Positions 1 through 8,998 of a stretch of 64,000 nucleotides of DNA are shown piece by piece. Within the stretch, counting starts at the first letter, position 1. Every line of letters begins with the position of its first letter. The notes under the pieces are model-generated. The model saw nothing but the letters and a program-made list of their open reading frames with translations. It was not told the origin of the DNA and searched no databases. The DNA comes from Carnobacterium jeotgali MS3 (GTDB taxonomy: Bacteria; Bacillota; Bacilli; Lactobacillales; Carnobacteriaceae), in the NCBI RefSeq assembly GCF_000745125.1, contig NZ_JQNF01000007.1:186001-250000 (forward strand), written 5' to 3'. Position numbers and translations under genes: made by a program.

Positions 1-837
1 AAGAGGTCTAAATGAGCGTGGTTCATCAACTGTATATTTATCAAAAAGATCTAAATGCAATCTAAAAAGTTCCAACAGCTCTTTACTGCTATGTTCTCTC
101 GGTTCTTTTTCAAATGCATAAGGATTTTGGAAGATACCTCTCCCAATCATAACTCCATCTACACCATATTCCTCAACCAACTTCAATCCCGTTTCGCGGT
201 CTGGAATATCTCCGTTAATTGTCAACAGCGTTTGCGGTGCAATTTCATCTCGTAATTTTTTAACTTCTGAAATCATTTCCCAATGAGCAGCACCTTTACT
301 CATTTCTTTTCTTGTCCGCAAATGGATAGAAAGATTCGCAATATCTTGTTCAAAAATATGTGTCAACCAATCACGCCATTCCTCGATATTTGTATATCCA
401 AGGCGCGTCTTAACACTTACCGGCAAGCCGCCTGCTTTTGCTGCTTGAATTAACTCAGCAGCTACTTCTGAACGACGAATAAGGCCACTGCCTTTTCCTT
501 TTCCAGCTACATTTGGTACCGGACAACCCATATTGATATCGATTCCTTTAAAACCTTCTTCTGCCATGCCAATACTCATTTGTCGGAAGTATTTTGGTTC
601 GTCTCCCCATATATGAGCTACTAGTGGTTGTTCATCTTCAGTGAAAGTTAAACGCCCACGTACACTATCGCGTCCATCTGGATGACAATAACTAACGGTA
701 TTTGTAAATTCGGTAAAGAATACATCCGGTCTAGCTGCTTCACTGACTACATGTCGAAAAACAACATCCGTAACATCTTCCATCGGTGCCAATATAAAAA
801 ACGGACGTGGCAAATCTTGCCAAAAATTTTCTTTCAT
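1..837 (-). CDS. dus: tRNA-dihydrouridine synthase, C-terminus cut by window edge
   Basis: Reduces uridine to dihydrouridine in tRNA D-loops using FMN and NADPH, in the cytoplasm. The frame is open from the ATG at 835-837 to position 1, giving 279 codons; the C-terminus lies outside the window. Visible Dus features are APMEDVTD near residues 17-24 (FMN-binding entry of the TIM barrel), [10 protein letters not shown] near 101-110 with the catalytic Cys at about 105, VKTRLG near 142-147, and [14 protein letters not shown] further on. Family membership is clear; which Dus subtype, and so which U positions it modifies, cannot be read from this. A 580-bp gap separates it from the tRNA gene upstream, so it is probably transcribed on its own. 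Confidence 0.93.
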   Translation of the reverse strand, partial: MKENFWQDLPRPFFILAPMEDVTDVVFRHVVSEAARPDVFFTEFTNTVSYCHPDGRDSVRGRLTFTEDEQPLVAHIWGDEPKYFRQMSIGMAEEGFKGIDINMGCPVPNVAGKGKGSGLIRRSEVAAELIQAAKAGGLPVSVKTRLGYTNIEEWRDWLTHIFEQDIANLSIHLRTRKEMSKGAAHWEMISEVKKLRDEIAPQTLLTINGDIPDRETGLKLVEEYGVDGVMIGRGIFQNPYAFEKEPREHSSKELLELFRLHLDLFDKYTVDEPRSFRPL

Positions 838-1044
838 TTTTAATAATCGATCCTCTCATAACGGGACTTTAGGTCACACCTTCATCCCAAACTAAAAATA
901 CAAAAACTATCTAACTTCTAACTGACGCTTTTTTCAACATCTGGAATTATACATTTATTTATAAAATAAGTCCAATTCAACTCATCTAGTTTTTGCCCCA
1001 TGTGTTTTTTACTATCTCACAGGCTTACTGATTTAATTGACTCT

Positions 1045-1289
1045 ATACTTTTTAGTGTGGATAGATAAATTTAGTTCATGCTTAACATTCTGGAGGAATA
1101 GGATTGCTTGTAGCCCTGTGAAGTATTCAATGCGAATTACATCGCTTTAACGCTTTAGCGTTTAAGCGGTGTTTGAGGCTTGAAAGTTCTTAAGACTTTA
1201 GACTTAAGACGGTACCAGGGCTCTTACAAGCAAATCCGTCTATTCCGAAAGAATTTTTTGAAGCAGCCACACTATTTGACGAAGAGCCA
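1045..1289. repeat. Long palindromic dispersed repeat, copy A
   Basis: A region that folds back on itself. TAGTGTGG (1053-1060) is matched by CCACACTA (1267-1274). AGGAATAG (1094-1101) pairs with CTATTCC (1240-1246). GATT-GCTTGTA-GCCCTG (1102-1118) pairs with CAGGGCTCTTACAAGCAAATC (1216-1236) with small bulges. The outer arms recur in the same orientation at 37874-38030. Copy A carries about 86 extra bases (1131-1217) holding two smaller hairpins. No protein is encoded. A non-autonomous element such as a MITE, or a structured intergenic repeat, would fit; no target-site duplication could be fixed with confidence. Confidence 0.7.
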
Positions 1290-1297
1290 TTTAATTA

Positions 1298-1356
1298 AAC
1301 AAAGAGAACGCCAATTGTCTAGTGAAATACGAAACCCTAAACAATGAACGTTCTCT
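1298..1356. repeat. Inverted repeat with 33-base loop
   Basis: AACAAAGAGAACG on the left is nearly complementary to CGTTCTCTTAGTT on the right, with a long loop between. It follows copy A of the palindromic repeat directly. There is no adjacent T tract of the kind expected for an intrinsic terminator, so its role is unknown. It might be an outer part of the repeat element or an RNA structure downstream of the tRNA gene. Confidence 0.4.
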
Positions 1357-1416
1357 TAGTTATTGTGTGACATCTGTTTTAAAAAGTTGTTAATCTAGTC
1401 TAGTTAGGCATTTTTA

Positions 1417-1488
1417 TGCCCCCTGAGGGAATCGAACCCCCATTTCAAGAATCGGAATCTTACGTGATATCCATTACACTAAGGGGAC
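1417..1488 (-). tRNA. tRNA-Arg (anticodon CCG)
   Basis: On the minus strand the gene folds as a 72-nt cloverleaf. The acceptor stem is GTCCCCT with AGGGGGC. The D arm is GTGTAATGGATATCAC. The anticodon stem TAAGA/TCTTG encloses the loop TTCCGAT, which gives anticodon CCG for codon CGG. The T arm is GGGGG-TTCGATT-CCCTC. The discriminator base is A and the 3' CCA is not encoded. No other tRNA lies nearby. CGG is a rare codon in AT-rich genomes, which agrees with an isolated single gene. Confidence 0.93.
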
Positions 1489-1545
1489 CACTACACTAAC
1501 ACGTTAATGGTTAAACGCTGTTCTGGTGTTAGTAAAATACCAACT

Positions 1546-1580
1546 ATTATAGTGTAGCCCAGTTATAATGAAAAAACAAG
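1546..1580 (-). promoter_or_regulatory. Probable tRNA-Arg promoter
   Basis: A perfect TATAAT (minus strand, 1546-1551) lies 58 bases before the mature tRNA 5' end. A convincing -35 hexamer is not visible; only T-rich sequence lies 17-19 bases upstream. CTACACTAACAC near 1491-1502 is partly complementary to GTGTTAG (1526-1532) and AGTGTAG (1551-1557), so the promoter region is itself an imperfect inverted repeat. Confidence 0.4.
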
Positions 1581-1615
1581 CAGAACTTCCAAAGAGACCA
1601 CGTACAATGCTCTTA

Positions 1616-1643
1616 AAAAGGAAAGCTTTTGCTGACCCTTTTT
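1616..1643 (-). terminator. Probable terminator of the rapZ-yvcK-whiA operon
   Basis: AAAAAGG and CCTTTTT flank an AGC...GCT inner stem just past the whiA stop codon. Read on the minus strand, the hairpin ends in TTTTT. Confidence 0.55.
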
Positions 1644-1671
1644 AAACACATTATTTTCGGTTCATTTTATT

Positions 1672-2628
1672 TTAGCTAAGCATGCCCGTTTTCATAAGAT
1701 CTTTAGTTCTTAAGTTTTCTGCCATCTCATTTAACTTACGTAAGCGATGATTGATCCCAGACTTACTGATTGTTCCACTTGGAATCATTTCTCCTAGTTC
1801 TTTTAAAGTTACTTCAGGGTATTCTAAACGAACAAGCGCAATTTCTCTTAATTTCGTTGGGATTTTATCTAACCCGAGCACCTCATCAATGAACTTTATA
1901 CTTTCGATTTGTTTACTAGCCGCATCAATAGTTTTATTTAAATTAGCATTCTCACAATTCACTAGACGATTGACCGAGTTTCTCATATCTCTGATGATAC
2001 GAACATCTTCAAATTTAAGCATTCCGCTAGTTGCACCTATCAAAGCTAAAAAGTCGGCAATTTTCTCTGCTTCTTTTAAATAAGTGATGTATCCGTTCCG
2101 TCTTTCCAACGTACGAGCGTTCATATCAAATTGATTCATCATTTGACAGATATCATCATTATGTTCCTCATAACTTGAGTGTATCTCGAGATGGTAACGA
2201 CTCGTTTCCGGGTTATTGACCGAACCTCCTGCCAAAAAAGAACCTCGTAAATAAGATTTCACTTTTTGCGTGTTTCCCATTACTTCATCTGAAACATGGC
2301 TGTGCAAAGACATACCATCCATAATAGATAAATCTGACAGCACTTCTTGAGTTCCATGTTTTAAACGTACAATGTAAACATTATTTTTCTTTAACTTCAT
2401 TTTCCGGCGTACCAATAATTCACTTTCCACATCAAAATGATCTTTTAGCAAAATATAAATTCTGCGAGCAATCGCAGCATTTTCAGTTTGTACATTTAAA
2501 ATGAATTTTTTATCAACCAAACTAACGGTTCCATTCATCCGAATTAAAGCAGCTAACTCAGCTTTAGCATGTTCTCTGTGCACTTCTAATTGGGTCAATT
2601 CTTTTTTTACTTCTGAAGCATAAGACAT
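1672..2628 (-). CDS. whiA: DNA-binding protein WhiA
   Basis: WhiA is a nucleoid-associated protein of Gram-positive bacteria with a degenerate LAGLIDADG homing-endonuclease fold (residues about 1-210) and a C-terminal helix-turn-helix (about 220-310). In Bacillus it affects chromosome segregation and cell division; in actinobacteria it controls sporulation genes. The 318-aa length is usual. The region around [15 protein letters not shown] is the LAGLIDADG-like motif, and [18 protein letters not shown] is the C-terminal HTH. The ATG follows AAAGGAGG at good spacing. It is the last gene of the conserved rapZ-yvcK-whiA operon, 31 bp after yvcK, and is followed by a hairpin terminator. Confidence 0.95.
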   Translation of the reverse strand: MSYASEVKKELTQLEVHREHAKAELAALIRMNGTVSLVDKKFILNVQTENAAIARRIYILLKDHFDVESELLVRRKMKLKKNNVYIVRLKHGTQEVLSDLSIMDGMSLHSHVSDEVMGNTQKVKSYLRGSFLAGGSVNNPETSRYHLEIHSSYEEHNDDICQMMNQFDMNARTLERRNGYITYLKEAEKIADFLALIGATSGMLKFEDVRIIRDMRNSVNRLVNCENANLNKTIDAASKQIESIKFIDEVLGLDKIPTKLREIALVRLEYPEVTLKELGEMIPSGTISKSGINHRLRKLNEMAENLRTKDLMKTGMLS

Positions 2629-2659
2629 CTACTAACCTCCTTTCTGTATTTTAGTTTGT

Positions 2660-3676
2660 TTAGTAACTCGTTCTTTTTTCCAAACGTCTATTATCAAAAG
2701 CCAACTTAAACAATTCGTCGACCACTTTTGTACCATTATGAAAAACACCTTGATCTCTTAATTCAAGGAAATCATCCGAGATAACAGAAGGCACCTCTTG
2801 AGCTAAGCCTTTAAAGTTATGCGCTACTTGCACTAAGTATTCATTGTACCGTTCTGTGTCCATATAATTTTCTGGAACTTCTCCAATATTTACCAGTACC
2901 GTGTCAATGAATTTTTTGTCTAAATGTTGATGTAATACACAAACGTGATCTGCATCTGTAAAGTTTTCTGTTTCACCAAGTTGAGTCATAATATTACAAA
3001 TATAAACTACTTTTGCTTCAGTTTCTTTGACAGCTTGTCCTAAATCTTCGATCATCAAATTAGGTAATATACTCGTAAATAAACTTCCGGGTCCCAATAC
3101 GACCATATCCGCATCACGAATCGCAGCCAATACTTTTCTAGAAGCTTTGGCTTTATGGTCATCTTCGGTTGGGGTCACATAGACTCGTTCTATTCTTTTT
3201 CTTTCTTTAGCTATTTTAGATTCTCCAGAAATCTTAGTACCATCTTCAAAGATAGCGTGCAGAATCAGCGCCTCTTCTGCAGCTGGGTATACGTGTCCAT
3301 CTACCATCATCATTTTAGATAATAATTGAATCGCTTCAAATATACTGCTTCTCATTTCAGACATCGCCGCAATGATTAGGTTTCCGATTGAATGACCCGC
3401 TAAAAAACTGTCATTTGTATCAAATCGATATTGAAAAATATCCTTTTGGACAGAGGGAATATTCGAAAGTGATACTAGCACGTTACGAATATCTCCCGGA
3501 GGAACAATGTTAGCATAATTTCTTAACGTCCCGCTGCTTCCACCATCATCAGCAACCGTTACGATAGCTGTTACATCGGCATTTTTTGATTTTAGTCCAT
3601 TCAAAATAACTGGTAATCCAGTGCCTCCACCAATAACAACTATTTTAGGATTATTTTTTTTCCTTTCTTGTATCAT
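2660..3676 (-). CDS. yvcK: YvcK family protein (gluconeogenesis factor)
   Basis: A CofD-like fold protein that binds UDP-sugars. In Bacillus YvcK is needed for growth on gluconeogenic carbon and for normal peptidoglycan synthesis and cell shape, probably by placing or stimulating cell-wall enzymes. The N-terminal [17 protein letters not shown] (residues about 13-29) is the glycine-rich nucleotide-sugar loop, followed by [13 protein letters not shown] and PPGDIRNVL. The 338-aa length is typical. Its start overlaps the rapZ stop by 4 bases, indicating translational coupling. The gene order rapZ-yvcK-whiA is conserved in Firmicutes. Confidence 0.93.
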   Translation of the reverse strand: MIQERKKNNPKIVVIGGGTGLPVILNGLKSKNADVTAIVTVADDGGSSGTLRNYANIVPPGDIRNVLVSLSNIPSVQKDIFQYRFDTNDSFLAGHSIGNLIIAAMSEMRSSIFEAIQLLSKMMMVDGHVYPAAEEALILHAIFEDGTKISGESKIAKERKRIERVYVTPTEDDHKAKASRKVLAAIRDADMVVLGPGSLFTSILPNLMIEDLGQAVKETEAKVVYICNIMTQLGETENFTDADHVCVLHQHLDKKFIDTVLVNIGEVPENYMDTERYNEYLVQVAHNFKGLAQEVPSVISDDFLELRDQGVFHNGTKVVDELFKLAFDNRRLEKRTSY

Positions 3677-4560
3677 GAACGATTCACCGATTCTTTAACC
3701 TTCCCTTTATCACGATGAGTAATATGGACAGGGTAACCATCAATTTCAATTTTTTGTGCAATCCGTTCTACTAAAGCTACTGATCGATGTTTCCCACCGG
3801 TACAACCAATTGCGATAGTAACATTATTCTTACCTTCTTTTTTATAACCAGGTAAGATGTACTCTAATAAATCTGTAAATTTACGATAAAAAATTTCCGT
3901 TTCTGGTTGTTTCATTACATAGTCATATACAGGTTTATCTTGTCCCGTTAACGGTCTTAAGTTATCAATGTAATGAGGATTCGGTAAAAAACGAACATCC
4001 ATTACGACATCGGCATCAATTGGTAATCCATATTTAAATCCAAATGAAACCATTTCAATTCTAAACAACTCGGTATCATCTGTTTTAAAATTGCCATTGA
4101 TTTGTTCTCTTAATTGTCTTGGCGTTAGTTTAGTTGTATCAATAACAACTTGCGCTCGTCCTTTTATATCCTCTAATAATTCTCGTTCTTTTTTTATTCC
4201 TACTATCAAACGTCCATTCATTGCTAAAGGATGTGTTCGACGCGTTTCTTTATAGCGAGAAACCAATTCTTCATCGCTTGCATCTAAATAAACGATTTTA
4301 GTCGTAACAAAAGATGTATTATCCATTGATTCTAACGCTGTTACAATTTCATCAAAAAAAGCTCTTGAACGTAAATCAATCACCAAAGCAATTTTTGTTA
4401 ATTTCCCGGATTCTTTAACTAATTCCCAAAATTTTGGCAATAAACTTGGCGGCATATTGTCCACACAAAAATAACCCATATCTTCAAAACTTTGCATTGC
4501 AACAGTTTTACCTGCTCCACTCATTCCAGTAAGAATAACTAATTGTAGACTATCTACCAT
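3673..4560 (-). CDS. rapZ: RNase adapter / nucleotide-binding protein RapZ (YvcJ)
   Basis: The P-loop GMSGAGKT at residues 12-19 and the following [17 protein letters not shown] are typical of RapZ. The C-terminal [14 protein letters not shown] is the second hallmark. In E. coli RapZ senses glucosamine-6-phosphate and steers RNase E to the GlmZ sRNA; in Bacillus YvcJ hydrolyses nucleotides and affects competence. The 295-aa length is usual. It is the first gene of its operon; the ATG follows AAAGAGG. Whether the Gram-positive protein acts on an sRNA is not known, so the RapZ name is by homology only. Confidence 0.93.
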   Translation of the reverse strand: MVDSLQLVILTGMSGAGKTVAMQSFEDMGYFCVDNMPPSLLPKFWELVKESGKLTKIALVIDLRSRAFFDEIVTALESMDNTSFVTTKIVYLDASDEELVSRYKETRRTHPLAMNGRLIVGIKKERELLEDIKGRAQVVIDTTKLTPRQLREQINGNFKTDDTELFRIEMVSFGFKYGLPIDADVVMDVRFLPNPHYIDNLRPLTGQDKPVYDYVMKQPETEIFYRKFTDLLEYILPGYKKEGKNNVTIAIGCTGGKHRSVALVERIAQKIEIDGYPVHITHRDKGKVKESVNRS

Positions 4561-4701
4561 CTTATTCGCCTCTTTCTTTTGGTTCTTCGCATTCCATCTA
4601 GACTATTATAGCATTCCGGGTGTGTCATGTATAGTCATCGCTAGCTTTTCATTAAAACTTAATCAAATGTTCTTTTTATAGTTAAACAAGAACTAGGATA
4701 C

Positions 4702-4741
4702 AAAAAAGAGGTTGGGAACTACTTATCCCGACCTCTTTTGT
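4702..4741. terminator. Terminator downstream of pgm
   Basis: A 14-bp stem, AAAAGAGGTTGGGA with TCCCGACCTCTTTT (one G-U pair), has an 8-base loop and T-rich ends on both strands. On the minus strand it closes pgm. Confidence 0.88.
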
Positions 4742-4749
4742 TAACTTGT

Positions 4750-6477
4750 TTATTCGTTTACGATTGAATTAATACTTTCTTCAAGAAGAACCACTTTGTG
4801 TTCAATTTCAACACCTGAGTCATCACATGCTCCAATGTAGAATTTAATTTTCGGTTCCGTTCCAGAAGGTCGAATAGCAATCCAACTGTTGTCTACCAAT
4901 GTATATTTCAATACATCAGCTGGAGGTAAATCAATCTCTTCTACTGTACCGTCAGCTAATCTACGTTTGCTGATTGAAAAATCTTCTACATACGCTACCT
5001 CAATACCAGCAAATTCTTCTGGAGATTCTTCACGGAATTTCACCATTAAAGCTTTAATTTTTTCAGCTCCGGTAATTCCTTGCATACTGATAGAAATTGT
5101 TTTTTCTTTATAGTGACCATAGTTATGGAAGATTTGTTTCAATCCATCATATAACGTATCGCCTTTTTGTTTATAGTAAGCAGCAACTTCTGCAATCAAT
5201 ACAAGAGCTTGAATGGCATCTTTATCACGCACAAATGGTGAGACAAGGTAACCATAGCTTTCTTCAAAACCGAATAAGAAAGTCTTACTGCCATCTGTTT
5301 CATATTGTTTGATTTTCTCAGCAATAAATTTAAATCCTGTTAAGACATCTACCATTTGAACATTAAAGCTTTCAGCAATTTGAGTAGGCAACTCGCTAGA
5401 AACAATCGATTTAAGTACCACTCCATTAGCTGGCAATGTTCCAGCCTCTTGTTGTGCCGTTAGTAAATAATGCAACATCAAGCTTGCGATTTGGTTTCCA
5501 GTTAAGACTTCGTAATGTCCTTCAGATGTCTTAACAGCTATTCCTAAACGGTCAGCATCAGGATCTGTTGCCACTAATACGTCGGCATCAATTTCTTTTC
5601 CTAATTTAATTGCGTATTCAAATGCACCTGGTTCTTCAGGATTAGGAGATTTAACTGTTGAAAAATCGGGATCTGCTTCAGCTTGTTCAGGAACTAAATA
5701 AATAGATTCAAAACCTGCATTTTTCAAAGCTTTTTCACCAATCATTTTGCCCGTTCCATGAAGTGGCGTGTACACCAGTTTCATTTCTTTGCTCATTTCT
5801 TTTACAAGTGCTGGGTTAACCGTAACACTTTTCACGTTTTCCAAGTACTCACTGTCTACATCTTCACCAATCATCGTAAGCAGACCTTTAGACAAAAGAT
5901 CTTCTTTTGATAATACTTCAATTTCTAACATATTTTCGACACTACGAACATACTCTGTTAAAGCATCTGCTTCTTTAGGTGGCATTTGTCCGCCATCTTC
6001 TCCATAAACTTTATATCCATTATACGCTGCAGGGTTGTGACTTGCCGTAATCATAATACCAGCAAATGCATTTAAATGACGAACTGCAAAAGATAATTCT
6101 GGTGTTGGACGAAGACTTTCAAAAACAAAAGCAGGAATTCCATGTGCTCCAAGTGTTTTTGCAGCTTCCATAGCAAATTCTGGTGATTTGTGTCTTGAAT
6201 CATAAGCAATGGCAACTCCACGTTTTTTTGTTTCATCTCCTAGACTATCCATAAAACGAGCTAACCCTTCTGTTGCTTGTCTAACGGTATAAGCGTTCAT
6301 ACGATTAACACCCGCACCAATAATACCGCGCATACCCGCAGTACCAAATTCTAGAGGAGCATAAAATGCATCTTCTAATGTATCCGAATCATCTTTTAGA
6401 GATTTTAATTCATTTTTTAATTCCATTTCTAAATCGTTAAAATTTTCCCAAAGTTGATAAGTCTCTCTCCAGCTCAT
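4750..6477 (-). CDS. pgcA: Phosphoglucomutase / alpha-D-phosphohexomutase
   Basis: Interconverts glucose-6-phosphate and glucose-1-phosphate, which feeds UDP-glucose made by GalU (encoded at 13.6 kb) into glycolipid and wall polymers. The four phosphohexomutase signatures are in order: TASHNP (phosphoserine loop, residues about 144-149), the metal site ATDPDADRLG (about 305-314), FGFEESYGY (sugar loop) and RPSGTEPKIKFY (phosphate loop near 535). At 575 aa it has the length of the Bacillus PgcA type rather than bacterial GlmM (about 450). It is monocistronic, flanked by a terminator downstream. Specificity for glucose over mannose is inferred from family length and type. Confidence 0.9.
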   Translation of the reverse strand: MSWRETYQLWENFNDLEMELKNELKSLKDDSDTLEDAFYAPLEFGTAGMRGIIGAGVNRMNAYTVRQATEGLARFMDSLGDETKKRGVAIAYDSRHKSPEFAMEAAKTLGAHGIPAFVFESLRPTPELSFAVRHLNAFAGIMITASHNPAAYNGYKVYGEDGGQMPPKEADALTEYVRSVENMLEIEVLSKEDLLSKGLLTMIGEDVDSEYLENVKSVTVNPALVKEMSKEMKLVYTPLHGTGKMIGEKALKNAGFESIYLVPEQAEADPDFSTVKSPNPEEPGAFEYAIKLGKEIDADVLVATDPDADRLGIAVKTSEGHYEVLTGNQIASLMLHYLLTAQQEAGTLPANGVVLKSIVSSELPTQIAESFNVQMVDVLTGFKFIAEKIKQYETDGSKTFLFGFEESYGYLVSPFVRDKDAIQALVLIAEVAAYYKQKGDTLYDGLKQIFHNYGHYKEKTISISMQGITGAEKIKALMVKFREESPEEFAGIEVAYVEDFSISKRRLADGTVEEIDLPPADVLKYTLVDNSWIAIRPSGTEPKIKFYIGACDDSGVEIEHKVVLLEESINSIVNE

Positions 6478-6742
6478 TTTAATTCACCCTTTACATAATT
6501 AGTAGTATTTTTTAGTTAACGCTTCCCTTATGAGTATACCACTTATTGTTGCTTCTTACACACAATTCAATCTAAACCATCTTTCAACATTTTTTTACTA
6601 TTATGATTACACTCTTTATAGTTGTTAAGTCTCTTAAGTCAATGATAGTGAGTTTTCAACTTTTTCTCGCTTGAAATTTCCGCTAAGTTGTTTTCTTGCG
6701 TATTGTTAAAAAATGTAGTCATCATTGCTAAAAAGTAAAAAA
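6478..6742. other. Intergenic, AT-rich, no gene seen
   Basis: AT-rich sequence upstream of pgm on the minus strand, with stops in all frames. It should contain the pgm promoter, but I could not fix one convincingly. Confidence 0.5.
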
Positions 6743-6782
6743 GAAATTCTCTCTACTTTTTTGGTAGAGGAATTCCTTTTTT
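6743..6782. terminator. Bidirectional hairpin terminator
   Basis: GAAATTCTCTCTAC and GGTAGAGGAATTCC form the stem with a T6 loop. T runs follow on both strands. On the minus strand it would end the small gene at 6962; no plus-strand gene enters it. Confidence 0.65.
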
Positions 6783-6810
6783 ATAACCTATTAAAATACT
6801 TTTGGTAACT

Positions 6811-6842
6811 AAGAACTTTGTTTTAATCAAGGTTCTTTTTTT
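6811..6842 (+). terminator. Hairpin with T-tail, no intact gene upstream
   Basis: AAGAACTTTG and CAAGGTTCTT pair around a short loop, followed by T7 on the plus strand. It resembles terminators at 8047-8106 and 8415-8471 and may mark a lost plus-strand gene. Confidence 0.5.
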
Positions 6843-6961
6843 AAACTCAACACTTCCCGTTTGTCTTTACTTCCATCGTTCGGTAAAACACGAGAAGAAA
6901 AGCATATCCAACAATCATAACTGCTTGTGAAATAATGTCTTATAATAAAAAGGCTTAATTG

Positions 6962-7264
6962 TTACCTAGACTGGATACTCCATCCATGTGTTTTAAGCCT
7001 ATTTATATAATCTTCAACACTAATTTCTTCAACTTCTATTGCTAACGGCACTAGTGAAACAAAACACTCATTTGAAGTATAATTTATTGTAACTTTAGCC
7101 ACCTCATATCCATTATGGAAGTTGGAATCAAATCCAGGATCGTCAATTATATCACCTACTTGAGGACGAAAGTTAGATTCAACTGTTTTTACTAATGCTT
7201 GAGTGTTTTCCTCAGTAGGTTCTTGATTAAGCGATGAGACAAATAACAGTAAGTTTATATTCAA
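6962..7264 (-). CDS. Small hypothetical protein
   Basis: I do not recognise this protein of about 100 residues. It is acidic and has a hydrophobic N-terminus (NINLLLFVSSL) that could be a short signal or membrane segment. The body contains DIIDDPGFDSNFHNGYE and ends GWSIQSR. A GTG start at 7276 is possible in frame, but it lies only one base after GGAGG. The TTG at 7264, spaced 11-13 bases after GGAGGGG, is more plausible and is used here. It stands in the accessory patch between two hairpin terminators, with no operon partners. Confidence 0.55.
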   Translation of the reverse strand: MNINLLLFVSSLNQEPTEENTQALVKTVESNFRPQVGDIIDDPGFDSNFHNGYEVAKVTINYTSNECFVSLVPLAIEVEEISVEDYINRLKTHGWSIQSR

Positions 7265-7385
7265 AATATTTACCACCCCTCCGTGCTCTTTAAATAATCT
7301 TTAACTTAATTTTATAATTTTTGATGATTGATTGCAAAAAAAATTTAACTTGTCGCCACAAACTATTTGTACCATTGAGTAAAAC

Positions 7386-7418
7386 AAAAAACCACCTAGT
7401 TGATACAGGTGGTTTTGG
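7386..7418. terminator. Bidirectional terminator
   Basis: AAAACCACCT and AGGTGGTTTT form a perfect 10-bp stem around a 9-base loop. It lies downstream of the minus-strand membrane gene at 7507. Confidence 0.75.
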
Positions 7419-7506
7419 TTGAAGATCATTCCAACAAAGGATTGATCATGTGAAAAAGATTGTGAAAAGAAAACATAAATATTTAATTTAACATGAAGTT
7501 AAAGAT

Positions 7507-7878
7507 TTATTTAGCTAAAGATTTTTTTTTGTGAGAAAGATAAAAAGTCAAACATAAGACACCTAAAATTAGCATGGCAATACTTCTAGGTAAAATATCA
7601 GAATCCATAGAAAAAAGAATATTCGTTCTAAACCAAGTTTGAAAAGGCAAGCCAATTCCTAATAATACAGCAAAGAAAAGGATCTTTATACCGATAGATT
7701 TACCTTTCATTTTTTTAATGCTGTTGTTGACAAATAATCTTAGTAGTCCCAATCCAATACCTATAGTAAAAAATAAAGGTAAATATAATCGGGCTTCTGA
7801 CTGAGCAATTAGTGTTTGGATAAATAAGGTAAGTCCAATAACAAAAGCCAGTGAAGTGATTAGTAATTCTTTTTTCAT
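7507..7878 (-). CDS. Small multi-pass membrane protein, unknown function
   Basis: This 123-aa protein has four hydrophobic segments (about residues 4-24, 31-50, 63-82 and 97-115) separated by short basic or polar loops, and a lysine-rich C-terminus (SHKKKSLAK). No family motif is recognised. The ATG lies 12 bases after AAGGAG. It is followed by a strong terminator and stands alone. Small four-helix membrane proteins in such patches are sometimes bacteriocin immunity proteins, but nothing in the sequence shows that here. Confidence 0.65.
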   Translation of the reverse strand: MKKELLITSLAFVIGLTLFIQTLIAQSEARLYLPLFFTIGIGLGLLRLFVNNSIKKMKGKSIGIKILFFAVLLGIGLPFQTWFRTNILFSMDSDILPRSIAMLILGVLCLTFYLSHKKKSLAK

Positions 7879-8046
7879 ATAGTTAAAAACACTCCTTCGA
7901 TAAATGTAAGTAATTCTATCACTTTACATAAGAACTAACAATGTATTTAGTTATAAAATTAAAGATTCCACTTAAAATAAGAGCTTTTTTATTTGCAGAA
8001 ATAGATATTATAAAATTTTGATAATAATAAATATAACTTTTAACAC

Positions 8047-8106
8047 ACATGGAATTGGATAAAATCGTGTATTTAGAACCTTATGAGAGAAAGGTTACTT
8101 TTTTCA
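8047..8106 (+). repeat. Imperfect repeat with terminator-like 3' end, copy 1
   Basis: The pattern GGAATTGGATAAAATC, then a GAACCTT...AAGGTT hairpin and a T6 run, recurs with changes at 8415-8471. Copy 2 directly follows the small plus-strand gene at 8180. Copy 1 precedes that gene and has no intact gene of its own. Confidence 0.5.
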
Positions 8107-8179
8107 GTTTATTACTTTAAATTAAAATAAAGATTATCAATATTTGATATACTAAAAATAAAAAAAGGAGTAACCAATT

Positions 8180-8362
8180 ATGAAAAAAATTAATTTTAAA
8201 AAGTGTCTATTACTAGCAGGGGCATATTTTGTTGCTAGCTTATTAACTCAATACTTTATTAATGATTCGACTGAATTAACAGCTGTTATTATAGGTGCAA
8301 TTGTATTTGCTGTATTTATTTTCATAGGAGAAATCTTATCTAAAAAAGATGTAAAAAGATAA
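8180..8362 (+). CDS. Small two-helix membrane protein, unknown
   Basis: A 60-aa peptide with two hydrophobic segments (residues about 10-26 and 35-52), a basic N-terminus (MKKINFKKC) and a basic tail (SKKDVKR). The ATG follows AAAGGAG at 9 bases, a very good ribosome binding site. It resembles small membrane peptides found near quorum or bacteriocin loci, but no family can be named. It is followed by the terminator-like repeat at 8415-8471. Confidence 0.65.
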   Translation: MKKINFKKCLLLAGAYFVASLLTQYFINDSTELTAVIIGAIVFAVFIFIGEILSKKDVKR

Positions 8363-8414
8363 GGTTGCTCAAATTACTATCTTTACTGTTAATACTAAAA
8401 AAATAATATGCGAT

Positions 8415-8471
8415 ACATGAAATTAGATAAAATCATGCATTATGGACCTTGACTAATCAGGGTTTTATTTT
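8415..8471 (+). terminator. Terminator-like repeat copy 2, after the small gene
   Basis: GAAATTAGATAAAATC is followed by GGACCTT and AGGGTT pairing around a short loop and T-rich sequence. It is the partner of copy 1 at 8047-8106. Confidence 0.5.
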
Positions 8472-8482
8472 GATATTAAACA

Positions 8483-8998
8483 CTACTTTTCTAAGTACCA
8501 AAGTAGTGCCTTTCTCTCTAAATTTTTAACAAATTCATCTTTACCATCTGAATAGGAGTTAATATTATTTGGGAATTTTATAGCTAGTTCTCTTTTTAAA
8601 TTACCGTAATCTCTTCTTGCTTCATAATGTGTTCGAAGATAATCTCTTACCGCTAAATGTCGCTCCATATCATTTTTATTTGTGTTTTGGAATACATGTA
8701 TATGATGTGTCCTTTGATCTCCACCTTTTCTAAAAAAACGTCTTCCCTCTATTCCATACTCGCCAAGAGGTTCGTATCCGATTTTACTCATTTGGATATT
8801 AAATGAGTCTACATGTTCAATTTTCTTTACTATTGGCATAATATCAATGATTGGTTTAGCATTTAAGTGGGGCACAGAAGTACTACCAATATGGTGAATA
8901 GCAATCAATTCCTTACCAAAGATATCTTGTATTTTTTTTGACTCAACTTGGAATAATTTTGACCATTCTTCTCTATACTCTACTACTTTAATTTTCAT
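8483..8998 (-). CDS. GrpB family protein (UPF0157)
   Basis: A nucleotidyltransferase-fold protein of the GrpB family. The characteristic HHIGSTSVPHLNAKPIIDI is at about residues 35-53, followed by GYEPLGEYGIEGRRFFRK, the HHIHVF motif and RDYLRTH. At 171 aa it is of normal length. The ATG follows GGAG at 9-10 bases. The biochemical role of the family is not settled; members are sometimes fused to dephospho-CoA kinase and are otherwise often found alone, as here. It stands in the accessory patch with no operon partner. Confidence 0.9.
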   Translation of the reverse strand: MKIKVVEYREEWSKLFQVESKKIQDIFGKELIAIHHIGSTSVPHLNAKPIIDIMPIVKKIEHVDSFNIQMSKIGYEPLGEYGIEGRRFFRKGGDQRTHHIHVFQNTNKNDMERHLAVRDYLRTHYEARRDYGNLKRELAIKFPNNINSYSDGKDEFVKNLERKALLWYLEK

